From positions 1 through 64,000 of the forward strand of contig NZ_CAUYTL010000011.1 of assembly GCF_963575615.1 (NCBI RefSeq): a stretch of 64,000 bases of DNA, read 5' to 3'. Shown in pieces: positions 16,727-25,452 of this stretch (its first letter is position 1; each line of letters starts with the position of its first letter). A program made the translations under genes and the position numbers. The notes beneath the pieces are model-generated. The model saw nothing but the letters and a program-made list of their open reading frames with translations, was not told the DNA's origin and did not search any database. This DNA comes from Listeria_A hofi. Its GTDB lineage: Bacteria > Bacillota > Bacilli > Lactobacillales > Listeriaceae.

Positions 16727-18205
16727 ATGGAACAAACGAATACAAAAAGGACCGCTGTTACAATTGCCGTGTTTGTGGCAACTTTTATGGCCGCGATTGA
16801 GGGCACAATCGTTAGCACTGCAATGCCTACAATCGTTAGCGCCTTAAATGGCATTGAGCTAATGAACTGGATTTTCTCGATTTATTTACTTACTTCGGCC
16901 GTTACTGTCCCAATTTACGGAAAATTATCCGATTTGTTCGGTCGTAAAAAAATTTTTATCATTGCTACCGTTATTTTCATTGTCGGTTCCTCACTCTGCG
17001 GTTTTGCGCAAACGATGGAACAACTCATTATTTTTAGAGCCATTCAAGGAATTGGAGCTGGCGGAATTCTACCTACAACAATGACCATTATTGCTGATGT
17101 TTATCCTTTTGAAAAACGTGCCAAGGTGCTCGGTTTCATGGGTTCTGCATGGGGAATTGCTGGTGTTTTTGGACCGCTACTCGGTGGTTTTTTGGTCGAT
17201 CAATTATCGTGGCACTGGATTTTCTTTATCAACGTGCCGGTTGGAATTTTGACAATTATACTTATATCGATATATTTGAAAGAACACATAATTAGGGTGA
17301 AGTTGCCGATTGATTACCTCGGTACCACGCTGTTCACGATCGCGTTACTCGGGTTACTATTCGCTCTACAACGAGCTGGCGAAACATTGAATTGGCTGGA
17401 ACCGCTTGTTGTTATTTTGTTAATCGGTTCGGTGATACTATTTATAGCCTTCTACTTCGCTGAAAAACGAGCGCAAGACCCAATCATGCCGTTTGTTCTC
17501 TTTAAAAATCCAGTCGTGTTAATCGGCAACTTAATCGGCTTTCTCGTGAGCGCGTTTTTGATTGGCATCAACGTATACATTCCGATGTGGGCGCAAGGCA
17601 TGATGGGACATGGTGCCATGATTGCTGGATTGATGATTGCACCGCTTTCGGTAAGCTGGATTATTGGCTCCTTTATCGGTGGGCGGTTGTTAATGTCCAT
17701 TGGGAATAGGCATACAGTTGGTATTGGCGTTATTATCACGACTGTTAGTGGACTTTTCTTAGCGTTATTTCCGAGCGCGACACCAGATGTTTATTTCTAT
17801 CTCGACAGCGCTTTGATGGGTTTTGGATTTGGAATTATTTTCACAACAACGACCGTTACCGTACAAGATGCCGTGAAAAAAGAACAGACAGGTATTGCGA
17901 CTGCTTCCAATACGCTATTCCGTACAGTCGGTCAGACGATTGGTGTGGCTGTATTTGGAACAATTTTCAATTCTGTGCTAGCAAGCGGTTTTAAAAATGC
18001 CGAAACTGGTGTGAACCGCGATAACTTAAACCAACTTATCAGTCCTCAAACATCAGGAAATGTGGATGCTGCTCTCGTTGAACCATTGCGAGACGTTCTG
18101 TATAGCGGACTCCACATGGTTTTTTGGGCCATGTTCGCCTGCTGTCTACTCAGCTACGCGATTCATTTTATCTTACCGAAAAAACATGTTTCAGGAAATC
18201 AATAA
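16727..18205 (+). CDS. MFS drug:H+ antiporter, DHA2 (14-TM) family
   Basis: Major facilitator exporter of 492 aa with about 14 membrane segments, of the EmrB/QacA type. Motif A-like LSDLFGRKKIF (about 68) and the antiporter motif C-like region GSAWGIAGVFGPLLGG (about 140-156) are present. The substrate cannot be read from sequence. The frame is open from a GTG at 16706, but that codon lies before the AAAGGAG ribosome site, so the ATG at 16727 is the start. No regulator gene is adjacent. It shares a bidirectional terminator with ilvE. Confidence 0.93.
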   Translation: MEQTNTKRTAVTIAVFVATFMAAIEGTIVSTAMPTIVSALNGIELMNWIFSIYLLTSAVTVPIYGKLSDLFGRKKIFIIATVIFIVGSSLCGFAQTMEQLIIFRAIQGIGAGGILPTTMTIIADVYPFEKRAKVLGFMGSAWGIAGVFGPLLGGFLVDQLSWHWIFFINVPVGILTIILISIYLKEHIIRVKLPIDYLGTTLFTIALLGLLFALQRAGETLNWLEPLVVILLIGSVILFIAFYFAEKRAQDPIMPFVLFKNPVVLIGNLIGFLVSAFLIGINVYIPMWAQGMMGHGAMIAGLMIAPLSVSWIIGSFIGGRLLMSIGNRHTVGIGVIITTVSGLFLALFPSATPDVYFYLDSALMGFGFGIIFTTTTVTVQDAVKKEQTGIATASNTLFRTVGQTIGVAVFGTIFNSVLASGFKNAETGVNRDNLNQLISPQTSGNVDAALVEPLRDVLYSGLHMVFWAMFACCLLSYAIHFILPKKHVSGNQ

Positions 18206-18256
18206 AAAAGTAGTGCTACAAAATCCAAATTTTAGATTTTGCAGCACTACTTTTTT
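18204..18256. terminator. Bidirectional terminator between MFS and ilvE
   Basis: Long inverted repeat AAAAAAGTAGTGCT-ACAAAATC / GATTTTGC-AGCACTACTTTTTT with A/T runs on both sides. Confidence 0.9.
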
Positions 18257-18290
18257 CATATGATGGAACCACTTTATCAAATTCCGTAAA

Positions 18291-19313
18291 TCACTTCACT
18301 TTATAAATCCATCCTTCTGGTGCTTCTACATCACCAAATTGAATCCCACAAAGCTCATCGTATAATTTTTTTGTAACTGGGCCAACTTCTGTTTCACTAT
18401 AAAACACATGGAAATCATCATCATTTTGTATTCCACCGATTGGTGAAATAACGGCCGCGGTTCCACATGCTCCAGCTTCCGTGAATTCATCCAATTTATC
18501 AATAAACACATCACTTTCCTCCGCTTTCATGCCTAAGCGGTGTTCTGCCAAATAAAGTAATGAATATTTCGTAATACTTGGCAAAATAGATGGTGAATAC
18601 GGTGTTACAAAGCGATTATCTTTCGTGATACCGAAGAAATTCGCTGCTCCCACCTCTTCAATTTTTGTATGTGTCGCGGGATCTAAATAAATACAGTCGC
18701 TGAACTCGCGATCTTTCGCTATTTTTCCTGGATACAAACTTGCAGCGTAATTACCGCCAACTTTCGCGGCTCCTGTACCGTTTGGAGCTGCACGATCATA
18801 CTTTGAAATAATGAAGTTCGTTGGATTTAAGCCACCTTTGAAATATGGACCAACTGGGCAACAAAATACAGAAAACATGAACTTAGGTGCTGTCCGAACT
18901 CCCAAGTTATCGCCAATTCCAATCAAGTATGGGCGCAAATACATCGTCCCGCCTGAACCATATGGTGGCATATAAGCTTCATTTGCCGCAACCACTTGCT
19001 TACACGCTTCAATAAAACGTTCTTCCGGAAATTCAGGCATCAATAACCGATCACAACTACGCTTCATCCGTTGTGCATTTTGGTCCGGTCGGAATAAATT
19101 AATCGACCCATCCGCGCAACGATACGCTTTTAGTCCCTCAAAACATTGTTGTCCGTAGTGAATCGCTGTGGAGCCTTCCGCGATGTGAACGACATTATCT
19201 TCTGTCATTGTCCCCTCATCCCACTTGCCATTTTCCCAAATAGAAACATAGCGCAAATCCGTTTTAATGTACTCAAAACCAAGTGTGCTCCAATCAATAT
19301 CCTTACTACTCAT
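18291..19313 (-). CDS. ilvE: Branched-chain amino acid aminotransferase
   Basis: PLP-dependent class IV aminotransferase of 340 aa, interconverting Leu/Ile/Val and their keto acids. Family features: HYGQQCFEGLKAYR (about 52), GSGGTMYLRP, the PLP-lysine region GAAKVGGNYAAS (about 183), EVGAANFFG and FTEAGACGTAA near residue 270. The length fits the larger IlvE type. In Listeria this enzyme links amino-acid turnover to branched-chain fatty acid precursors. AAGGGTGGG precedes the ATG. It is monocistronic. Confidence 0.96.
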   Translation of the reverse strand: MSSKDIDWSTLGFEYIKTDLRYVSIWENGKWDEGTMTEDNVVHIAEGSTAIHYGQQCFEGLKAYRCADGSINLFRPDQNAQRMKRSCDRLLMPEFPEERFIEACKQVVAANEAYMPPYGSGGTMYLRPYLIGIGDNLGVRTAPKFMFSVFCCPVGPYFKGGLNPTNFIISKYDRAAPNGTGAAKVGGNYAASLYPGKIAKDREFSDCIYLDPATHTKIEEVGAANFFGITKDNRFVTPYSPSILPSITKYSLLYLAEHRLGMKAEESDVFIDKLDEFTEAGACGTAAVISPIGGIQNDDDFHVFYSETEVGPVTKKLYDELCGIQFGDVEAPEGWIYKVK

Positions 19314-19352
19314 GCGATTCCCACCCTTTTTCTTCTATTATTTGATTTGTTT

Positions 19353-19381
19353 ATTATATCATAACTCCACAGCTTTTGAAA
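19353..19381 (-). promoter_or_regulatory. ilvE promoter
   Basis: Minus-strand TTTCAA (19376-19381), 17-base spacer, TATAAT (19353-19358), 40 bases before the ATG. Confidence 0.6.
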
Positions 19382-19550
19382 AAAGACATGCAATCTTTTG
19401 AAAAAAAACTGATTATTTAAGCAAAAGTTTCCCTATCGTTTTCATTTTGTGGTAGAATGTAAATACGTTATCGAAGTTTGGCTCTTAATATCTTGCTCAC
19501 AGGTTATTGTCTAATAATTCGGACAACGAATAAAGAAGGGGGATTTGCAA

Positions 19551-20300
19551 ATGTCAGAAGCAAAAATGTTGGAACAAAAGATTTGGAGTAATGTTTTAAA
19601 CGAGGAACTGGACTTATTAATTTATTTACCGCCAACGTTTTCGCCGCTTTCGAAGTACCCTTTTTTCTTAGTACAGGACGGTAAGGACTATTTTCAGTTC
19701 GGTAAGTTGGCACGGTTTGCTGATGAATTGGCAGAAAATCATCAGATTCAAGAGGCCATTTTTGTCGGTATTCCTTACAAAACTGTAGAGGATCGCCGGG
19801 CAAAGTACCATCCGAATGGCTCGCAAAACGAAGCTTATATCCGCTTTTTAGCACATGAGCTTGTGCCTTATATTGAAGCTACTTTTCCAACATATCACAT
19901 GGGGGCAAGTAGATTTTTGATGGGAGACTCATTGGGTGCTAGCGTGTCTTTAAAAGCGGCTCTGAAATATCCGCACACTTTTGGTAATGCAATTTTGCAC
20001 TCCCCACTCGTGAATGACGAACTGATGACGCTTGCGAATAAAGCGAACCCCGCACTTGTTAAAATTTTTCACGTGATTGGTAGTGAAGAAACAGAGGTTT
20101 CCATGACAAATAATGAGGTGGCCAATTTTTTAGAACCGAATTTAGCGCTTCACCAGGTTTTACAATCACGCGGTTTTGAGTATTATTTTCAAGAGTTCGA
20201 AGGCAAGCATCGCTGGAAATATTGGCAACCGTTTGTAAAAGAAGCATTACAATTTATGCTAGACAAAGAACAATTTGAAACAGAAGATATGACCGTTTAA
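19551..20300 (+). CDS. Putative serine esterase (esterase D / enterochelin esterase-like)
   Basis: Alpha/beta-hydrolase of 249 aa. The nucleophile elbow is GDSLGAS (Ser about residue 125), and a late His is in EGKHRWKYWQP. Sequence character is that of the putative esterase family (YbbA/FrmB-like), acting on acyl esters; no natural substrate can be assigned. AAGGGGG precedes the ATG at 19551, which is preferred over an in-frame TTG at 19545. The GNAT gene follows after 15 bases, suggesting an operon. Confidence 0.85.
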   Translation: MSEAKMLEQKIWSNVLNEELDLLIYLPPTFSPLSKYPFFLVQDGKDYFQFGKLARFADELAENHQIQEAIFVGIPYKTVEDRRAKYHPNGSQNEAYIRFLAHELVPYIEATFPTYHMGASRFLMGDSLGASVSLKAALKYPHTFGNAILHSPLVNDELMTLANKANPALVKIFHVIGSEETEVSMTNNEVANFLEPNLALHQVLQSRGFEYYFQEFEGKHRWKYWQPFVKEALQFMLDKEQFETEDMTV

Positions 20301-20315
20301 GGAGGAATAGAAAGC

Positions 20316-20750
20316 ATGGCAGTAAAGCAAGTAACAGATAAAAGAGGGAAACAAGATGCCTTTGATATTCGAAATGAGGTATTTGTCTTGGAACAAAAAG
20401 TTGATCCGGAATTAGAATGGGATGAATTCGATAAGCTTGATTCGACCGTCATGTTCGTGGATTATGATGAAGACGGTACGGCGCTTGCAACAGGTAGATT
20501 CCGCGCATTACCTGAATATGGGAAGGTAGAGCGAATCTGTTCTCGTAAAGTAGCCCGTAAAAAAGGTAGCGGCCGCCGTATTATTGAGGCCATTGAGCGA
20601 GAGGCATTAGCACAAAATGTAACTTTATTGAAGCTAGGCGCACAAACAACAGCAATTCCATTTTATGAAAAGTTAGGGTATGAAGTATGTTCTGATATCT
20701 TCATGGATGCAGGGATTGAACATAAAGATATGAAAAAACAATTGAAATAA
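20316..20750 (+). CDS. GNAT family N-acetyltransferase
   Basis: GNAT acyltransferase of 144 aa (ElaA/YjcF-like). The acetyl-CoA motif A is ERICSRKVARKKGSGRRI (R-x-x-G-x-G/A, about residues 73-90), and AIPFYEKLGYEV is the motif B C-terminal hallmark. The acceptor is unknown. AAGGAGG precedes the ATG. It probably shares a transcript with the esterase and ends in a terminator at 20758. Confidence 0.88.
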   Translation: MAVKQVTDKRGKQDAFDIRNEVFVLEQKVDPELEWDEFDKLDSTVMFVDYDEDGTALATGRFRALPEYGKVERICSRKVARKKGSGRRIIEAIEREALAQNVTLLKLGAQTTAIPFYEKLGYEVCSDIFMDAGIEHKDMKKQLK

Positions 20751-20757
20751 TGACAGT

Positions 20758-20787
20758 GAGAATTCCCTAATCCGGAATTCTTTTTTT
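20758..20787 (+). terminator. Terminator of the esterase-GNAT unit
   Basis: GAATTCC / GGAATTC hairpin followed by seven T. Confidence 0.85.
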
Positions 20788-20800
20788 ATGAGCAAAATAG

Positions 20801-20856
20801 TTGAAAGTCAAACTTGGTCAGAGTATACTACTATCATAAGGTCAAATAAAGTCAAA
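20801..20856 (+). promoter_or_regulatory. clpE promoter with two CtsR operators
   Basis: TTGAAA (20801-20806), 17 bases, TATACT (20824-20829). One CtsR-type tandem heptad, AGTCAAACTTGGTCAGA (20806-20822), fills the spacer. A second, near-consensus one, GGTCAAATAAAGTCAAA (20840-20856), covers the start of the transcript. Expected control is CtsR repression released by heat or protein stress. Confidence 0.88.
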
Positions 20857-20894
20857 GTCAGACCTAAATCTCAAAATTTATGGGAGGTTTTCCA

Positions 20895-23045
20895 ATGAAA
20901 TGTCAAAATTGTAATCAAAATGAAGCTACAATTCAATTATATATGAGCGTGAATGGGCAGAAAATGGAGATGCCCTTGTGTCCTGATTGCTACGCCCAGT
21001 TCCGGGCATCTGCTGGAAGTAATCGCGGCCAAAATGATTTTTATTCGCAAATGGATCAATTTTTTGCCAATATTGCTGGTGGGCAACAAAACGCGCAATC
21101 AGAACGCAAAGCAACCGTTAAGACGCAAACAGCAGGTGGCGGTCGTGGTGGCTTGTTAGATGAGTATGGCACTAACTTAACTGCCATGGCACGGGAGTCT
21201 AAACTTGATCCAGTCATCGGTCGTGATGAAGAAATTCAGCGCATGATTGAAATTTTAAATCGACGTAATAAAAATAATCCGGTTCTTATCGGAGAACCTG
21301 GTGTCGGTAAAACGGCAGTTGTCGAAGGTTTAGCCAATGCAATCGTTGCTGGGAATGTTCCTGCAAAGCTCCAAAACAAGGAAGTCATTCTGCTAGATGT
21401 TGCTTCCCTCGTGTCTAACACTGGCATTCGCGGACAATTTGAAGAGCGTATGAAACAGTTGATTAGCGAACTACAAGCCGATGAAAACACGATTCTATTT
21501 ATTGATGAAGTGCATACGATTGTTGGAGCTGGCTCTGCTGAAGGTTCCATGGATGCTGGGAACATTTTGAAACCAGCGCTGGCTCGCGGAGAGTTGCAAA
21601 TGATCGGCGCAACAACTTTAAAAGAATATCGCAAAATCGAAAAAGATGCTGCGTTAGAGCGTCGGTTCCAACCAGTTCTTGTTGACGAGCCTACGATTGA
21701 TGAAACACTCACGATCCTTGCCGGTTTACAGCCAAAATATGAGGAATTCCATCACGTTATTTATGCACAAGATGCGATTGAAGCAGCGGTGAAACTGAGT
21801 GATCGCTATATTCAGGATCGTCATTTACCGGATAAAGCGATTGATTTGATGGATGAAATTGGTTCTAAATATAATTTAACATTAGAGCATGTCGACCCAA
21901 ATACAATTAATGAGCTTATTATTCATTTAGAAGAGCAAAAAGATGCCGCGTTACGCAATGAAAATTATGAAGAAGCCGCATCGGTTCGAGATGAAATTAC
22001 AAAGCTAAAAGAGCGCAAAGCAGATGGTACAACAGTTGAAATGCCAACGATTCACGCAGCTGATATGCAAGCACTGATTGAAGAAAAAACCGGTATCCCC
22101 GTTGGCCGTCTACAAGAAGACGAGCAATCTAAGATGAAAAATTTAGCTACCAACTTGAAATCTAAAGTTATCGGTCAAGAAGAAGCCGTTACAAAAGTTG
22201 CCAAAGCGATTCGTCGTAGCCGCGTTGGCTTGAAACAAAAAGATCGTCCTATCGGTTCCTTCCTATTTGTTGGGCCAACCGGTGTTGGTAAAACAGAGCT
22301 TGGCCGGACGCTCGCTTCTGAAATGTTTGGTTCAGAGGACGCAATGATTCGTCTAGATATGAGCGAATACATGGAAAAACACAGCGTTTCCAAATTGATT
22401 GGCTCCCCTCCTGGCTATGTTGGTCACGAAGAAGCAGGTCAGTTAACCGAAAAAGTTCGCCGCAATCCGTACAGTATTATTTTGCTGGATGAAATGGAAA
22501 AAGCCCATCCAGACGTGCAGCACATGTTTCTGCAAATTTTAGAGGATGGCCGCCTAACTGATAGTCAAGGTCGCACAGTGAGTTTCAAAGATACTGTGAT
22601 TATCATGACGAGTAATGCAGGTGCATCGCTTTCAGAAGCTTCCGTTGGTTTTGCAACGACAGCCGCCGAAGCTGTGAAAAAAGAATCTGAAATTCTTGAT
22701 AAACTTGGCGATTACTTCAAACCAGAGTTTTTAAACCGTTTGGATGCGATTGTGACATTCCAGAACTTAGATAAAGAGCATTTGCTTGTTATCGTGGACT
22801 TGATGCTTGCTGATTTAAACGAAATGCTAGCACCTCAAGAAATCGATTTAACAGTAGATACTGCGGTGAAAGAAAAACTGGCCGAGATTGGTTATGATCC
22901 TAATTTTGGAGCAAGACCATTACGCAGAACGATTCAATCCCATTTGGAAGACGCAATTGCCGACTTCATGATTGAGCAACCTGAGGCAAAAGAACTTGTT
23001 GCTGTGCTTGAAGATGATACGATTTCTGTCCAAGCAAAAGCATAA
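20895..23045 (+). CDS. clpE: ATP-dependent Clp protease ATPase subunit ClpE
   Basis: HSP100 unfoldase of 716 aa. The N-terminal zinc finger has two CxxC pairs (CQNC about 3-6 and CPDC about 33-36), diagnostic of ClpE. It is followed by AAA+ domain 1 with GEPGVGKT (about 137), a UVR-type coiled middle segment near residue 350-375, AAA+ domain 2 with GPTGVGKT (about 460), and a D2-small domain. It partners with ClpP to degrade misfolded proteins. TGGGAGG precedes the ATG at 20895; an in-frame upstream codon at 20880 lies before that site. Controlled by two CtsR boxes. Confidence 0.98.
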   Translation: MKCQNCNQNEATIQLYMSVNGQKMEMPLCPDCYAQFRASAGSNRGQNDFYSQMDQFFANIAGGQQNAQSERKATVKTQTAGGGRGGLLDEYGTNLTAMARESKLDPVIGRDEEIQRMIEILNRRNKNNPVLIGEPGVGKTAVVEGLANAIVAGNVPAKLQNKEVILLDVASLVSNTGIRGQFEERMKQLISELQADENTILFIDEVHTIVGAGSAEGSMDAGNILKPALARGELQMIGATTLKEYRKIEKDAALERRFQPVLVDEPTIDETLTILAGLQPKYEEFHHVIYAQDAIEAAVKLSDRYIQDRHLPDKAIDLMDEIGSKYNLTLEHVDPNTINELIIHLEEQKDAALRNENYEEAASVRDEITKLKERKADGTTVEMPTIHAADMQALIEEKTGIPVGRLQEDEQSKMKNLATNLKSKVIGQEEAVTKVAKAIRRSRVGLKQKDRPIGSFLFVGPTGVGKTELGRTLASEMFGSEDAMIRLDMSEYMEKHSVSKLIGSPPGYVGHEEAGQLTEKVRRNPYSIILLDEMEKAHPDVQHMFLQILEDGRLTDSQGRTVSFKDTVIIMTSNAGASLSEASVGFATTAAEAVKKESEILDKLGDYFKPEFLNRLDAIVTFQNLDKEHLLVIVDLMLADLNEMLAPQEIDLTVDTAVKEKLAEIGYDPNFGARPLRRTIQSHLEDAIADFMIEQPEAKELVAVLEDDTISVQAKA

Positions 23046-23053
23046 CACTAGCA

Positions 23054-23087
23054 AAACGCCTTGAAAAATTTCAAGGCGTTTTTTTAT
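23054..23087 (+). terminator. Terminator of clpE
   Basis: AACGCCTTGAAA / TTTCAAGGCGTT hairpin with a T-run, shortly after the stop. Confidence 0.9.
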
Positions 23088-23316
23088 GTTGATTTTTCTT
23101 GAAATACATGACAATTAGTAGCAAAATACCAATAAATACTACCGTTTTTAACATGGAAAAACTGATACTTAAGACGCTGCTAAAAGGTGCCCCGTCAAAT
23201 AGAAACAACACAATCAGAGACAATGCAATGACAATTCGGAATCCAAATTTTTTACAAAATAAAAGTATGCACCCTGAAATCAAAATGTATATTCCAACAG
23301 ATATCCATAGAAGCAT
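23071..23316 (-). CDS. Small hydrophobic membrane protein, unknown function
   Basis: Predicted 81-aa integral membrane protein with about three hydrophobic stretches (residues 2-22, 25-45 and 50-72) and a basic C-terminus ending KKNQHKKTP. The ATG at 23316 is preceded by AAGAGGAG. No family is recognised. The end of the gene overlaps the clpE terminator on the other strand. It follows fabI behind a terminator and may depend on read-through or its own promoter. Confidence 0.55.
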   Translation of the reverse strand: MLLWISVGIYILISGCILLFCKKFGFRIVIALSLIVLFLFDGAPFSSVLSISFSMLKTVVFIGILLLIVMYFKKNQHKKTP

Positions 23317-23334
23317 AAATGACAATTCTCCTCT

Positions 23335-23370
23335 TAAAAATCGGCTGGTAAGAATGCTCCTACCAACCAA
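23335..23370 (-). terminator. Terminator of fabI
   Basis: Minus-strand GGTTGGTA / TACCAGCC hairpin followed by GATTTTTAA. Confidence 0.7.
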
Positions 23371-23383
23371 TTTACTATCTTAT

Positions 23384-24172
23384 TTAGAATCCAATAACGT
23401 GATAACCACTATCTACATGGATCATTTCGCCAGTTACGCCGCGTGATAAAGCGCTAAATAGGAATAATGCTGTATCGCCTACTTCCTCGGCTTGGGTTGC
23501 GCGTTTTAATGGTGCTTTTTCTTCTACGACTGCTAATGATTCACTGAAACTACCTACGCCACGTGCAGAAACGGTGCGGATTGGACCGGCTGAAATGGCA
23601 TTGACACGAACGCCGTGCTTCCCTAAATCCATCGCCAAATATTTCACACTTGCATCAAGTGCTGCTTTTGCAACGCCCATGATATTATAATTTTTCACAA
23701 CACGCTCACCGCCAAGATATGTCAACGTCACTAGACTCGCATCATCTGTTAACATCTCTAAGTGTTTTGCCGTGCGTGCAATTGCTGTGAATGAATATGC
23801 GCTAACTTCGTGCGCTTGTAGGAAACTTTCGCGATCCACTTCCAAATAATCGCCTGCCAAAAAGTCTTTATTAGCAAATGCGATACAATGTGCAATCCCA
23901 GAAATTTGACCAACTTTCGCTTTAATTGTCTCAAAAGTTGCCACAATCGCTTCTTCTTTATTTACATCACATTCGATGATAAGCGGATTTTGGTTATTTT
24001 CATTCAAAGAAGCAACCAACTCCTCAATGCTGCGCTTCGAACGATCATCTGCGTATGTAAAAATCAGATTTGCTCCTGCTTCGTTTAGCGAACGAGCAAT
24101 CGCCCAGGCAATACTTCTCTTATTTGCTACGCCCATTACGACATAGTTTTTTCCCTCTAAAGTTAGATTCAT
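23384..24172 (-). CDS. fabI: Enoyl-[acyl-carrier-protein] reductase
   Basis: NAD(P)H-dependent enoyl-ACP reductase of fatty acid synthesis, 262 aa, target of triclosan. FabI-specific features of this SDR are MGVANKRSIAWAIARSL (cofactor loop, residue 13 on), Tyr about 147 in LTYLGGERV, the active-site YNIMGVAKAALDASV (Tyr-x6-Lys) and GPIRTVSARG. AGGAGG-like TGAAGGAGGAAATG precedes the start. No FapR operator was seen upstream. It lies downstream of rluD in the same direction (72 bases). Confidence 0.97.
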   Translation of the reverse strand: MNLTLEGKNYVVMGVANKRSIAWAIARSLNEAGANLIFTYADDRSKRSIEELVASLNENNQNPLIIECDVNKEEAIVATFETIKAKVGQISGIAHCIAFANKDFLAGDYLEVDRESFLQAHEVSAYSFTAIARTAKHLEMLTDDASLVTLTYLGGERVVKNYNIMGVAKAALDASVKYLAMDLGKHGVRVNAISAGPIRTVSARGVGSFSESLAVVEEKAPLKRATQAEEVGDTALFLFSALSRGVTGEMIHVDSGYHVIGF

Positions 24173-24244
24173 TTATTCATTTCCTCCTTCAAATTACGCG
24201 CTTCTCTTCATTTTACACGAATGCTTGTCATTTTAAAACTGTTA

Positions 24245-25135
24245 TTATTTAGGTTGTGTCAAAATACCCGCTAAATCAGGCGCTATTTCGCTATCCCAAG
24301 CCATTTTTTCTTCGGTGAATGGATGGATTAACTCCAAATGACAAGAATGTAGCGCGTGACGGCTCAATAATTCGGTTGACCCGCCATACATGCTATCACC
24401 AACAAGTGGATGCCCCACGTGCGCAAAATGAACTCGTATTTGGTGGGTTCGACCAGTTTCGAGTTGAATTTTAACGTGATCGAATGTTGGATAGCTCGCC
24501 AAAACTTCATAATTCGTTTTTGCGTATTTGCCATCTGCAACAACAGCCCGCTCAATCAGACTTTCCGGGTTCCTGCCAATGGGCGCGATGATGCTTCCTG
24601 AACGCGTCTCCATATTCCCCGAAATAAGTGCCTGATATTTACGCGTCACATGGCCCGTTTGATGTAGCGTGCTAAGTCTGCCGTGCGCATACCGTGTTTT
24701 AGCAATCAGCATCAAACCAGACGTCTCCTTATCGAGGCGCGTCACAATATGAATCGCCGAATCAATATTATTTCTCAAATAATGACCCTTCAAATGATTG
24801 GCAACCGAACCACTTGGATGATACTGCGATGGAATACTCGTCATCCCCGCCGGCTTATCCAACACCAAAATAAAATCGTCCTCAAAAACAATCGGCAGCT
24901 CACCATATTCAGCCAGCAATCGCTCATTTTCCTGCTCTTTCGGAAAAGTAATCCGAACATGATCCCCAGCCTTCACTCGGTAAAGCACATTCTCCTCTTT
25001 TCCATTCACTTCAATCTTACCATCCTCCGAAAATTTCACCGAAGTAAGCAACAACTTCGAAACAAATTTTCCTCGCAAAAAAGTACGCAGCATCAGATTT
25101 TCCTCATCCACCGCGACATCCCACTCTAAATACAT
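24245..25135 (-). CDS. RluD/RluA-family rRNA or tRNA pseudouridine synthase
   Basis: Pseudouridine synthase of 296 aa: an S4-like N-terminal region (about 10-75) and a catalytic domain with RLDKETSGLML holding the catalytic Asp. GRTHQIRVHFAHVGHPLVGDSMYG, which I break as GRTHQIRVHF and HPLVGDSMYG, follows later. The exact uridine target cannot be assigned. The frame is open further upstream, but the ATG at 25135 follows AAGAGG and starts the family homology. In relatives it usually follows nadK directly; here a 317-base insert separates the two. Confidence 0.93.
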   Translation of the reverse strand: MYLEWDVAVDEENLMLRTFLRGKFVSKLLLTSVKFSEDGKIEVNGKEENVLYRVKAGDHVRITFPKEQENERLLAEYGELPIVFEDDFILVLDKPAGMTSIPSQYHPSGSVANHLKGHYLRNNIDSAIHIVTRLDKETSGLMLIAKTRYAHGRLSTLHQTGHVTRKYQALISGNMETRSGSIIAPIGRNPESLIERAVVADGKYAKTNYEVLASYPTFDHVKIQLETGRTHQIRVHFAHVGHPLVGDSMYGGSTELLSRHALHSCHLELIHPFTEEKMAWDSEIAPDLAGILTQPK

Positions 25136-25452
25136 ATTGATACCTCTTTTAATGTTTATATCTTTTATCTTTACTGGATAAGCTCTACATCCTGCTACCA
25201 ACAAATCGAGCGAAAGCGTTTGAAGATCTAGTTTAGAAATCTTTGTTTGTACGACTACCTCTAGGCTAGCTTACTTTCATTGTTTGCCAATCTTGTTGGC
25301 GGGAACGCCTCATTTTTCGACGTATCCTTCTTCGCGATCCAGCTTCACGGGCTAGCTCCTCGAAATTTTCGGGCCCTCCACAAAACCAGGTGCGGGTTTT
25401 TATTGCGACCCCTAACAAATTTTTTCGGAGCTGAACGAGCCCGTTCAGCTTT
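25136..25452 (-). repeat. Intergenic repeat-like insert between nadK and rluD
   Basis: Gene-free 317 bases in a place where nadK and rluD are normally adjacent. It opens (minus strand) with the hairpin AGCTGAACG-ggct-CGTTCAGCT right after the nadK stop. The minus strand can be read as a basic peptide ending RRRIRRKMRRSRQQ with no proper start; I do not call it a gene. Its distal part shares ACAAATCGAGCGAA-CGTTTG with 54059-54080. I recall similar hypothetical peptides annotated in Listeria intergenic repeats, but cannot check this here. Confidence 0.55.
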
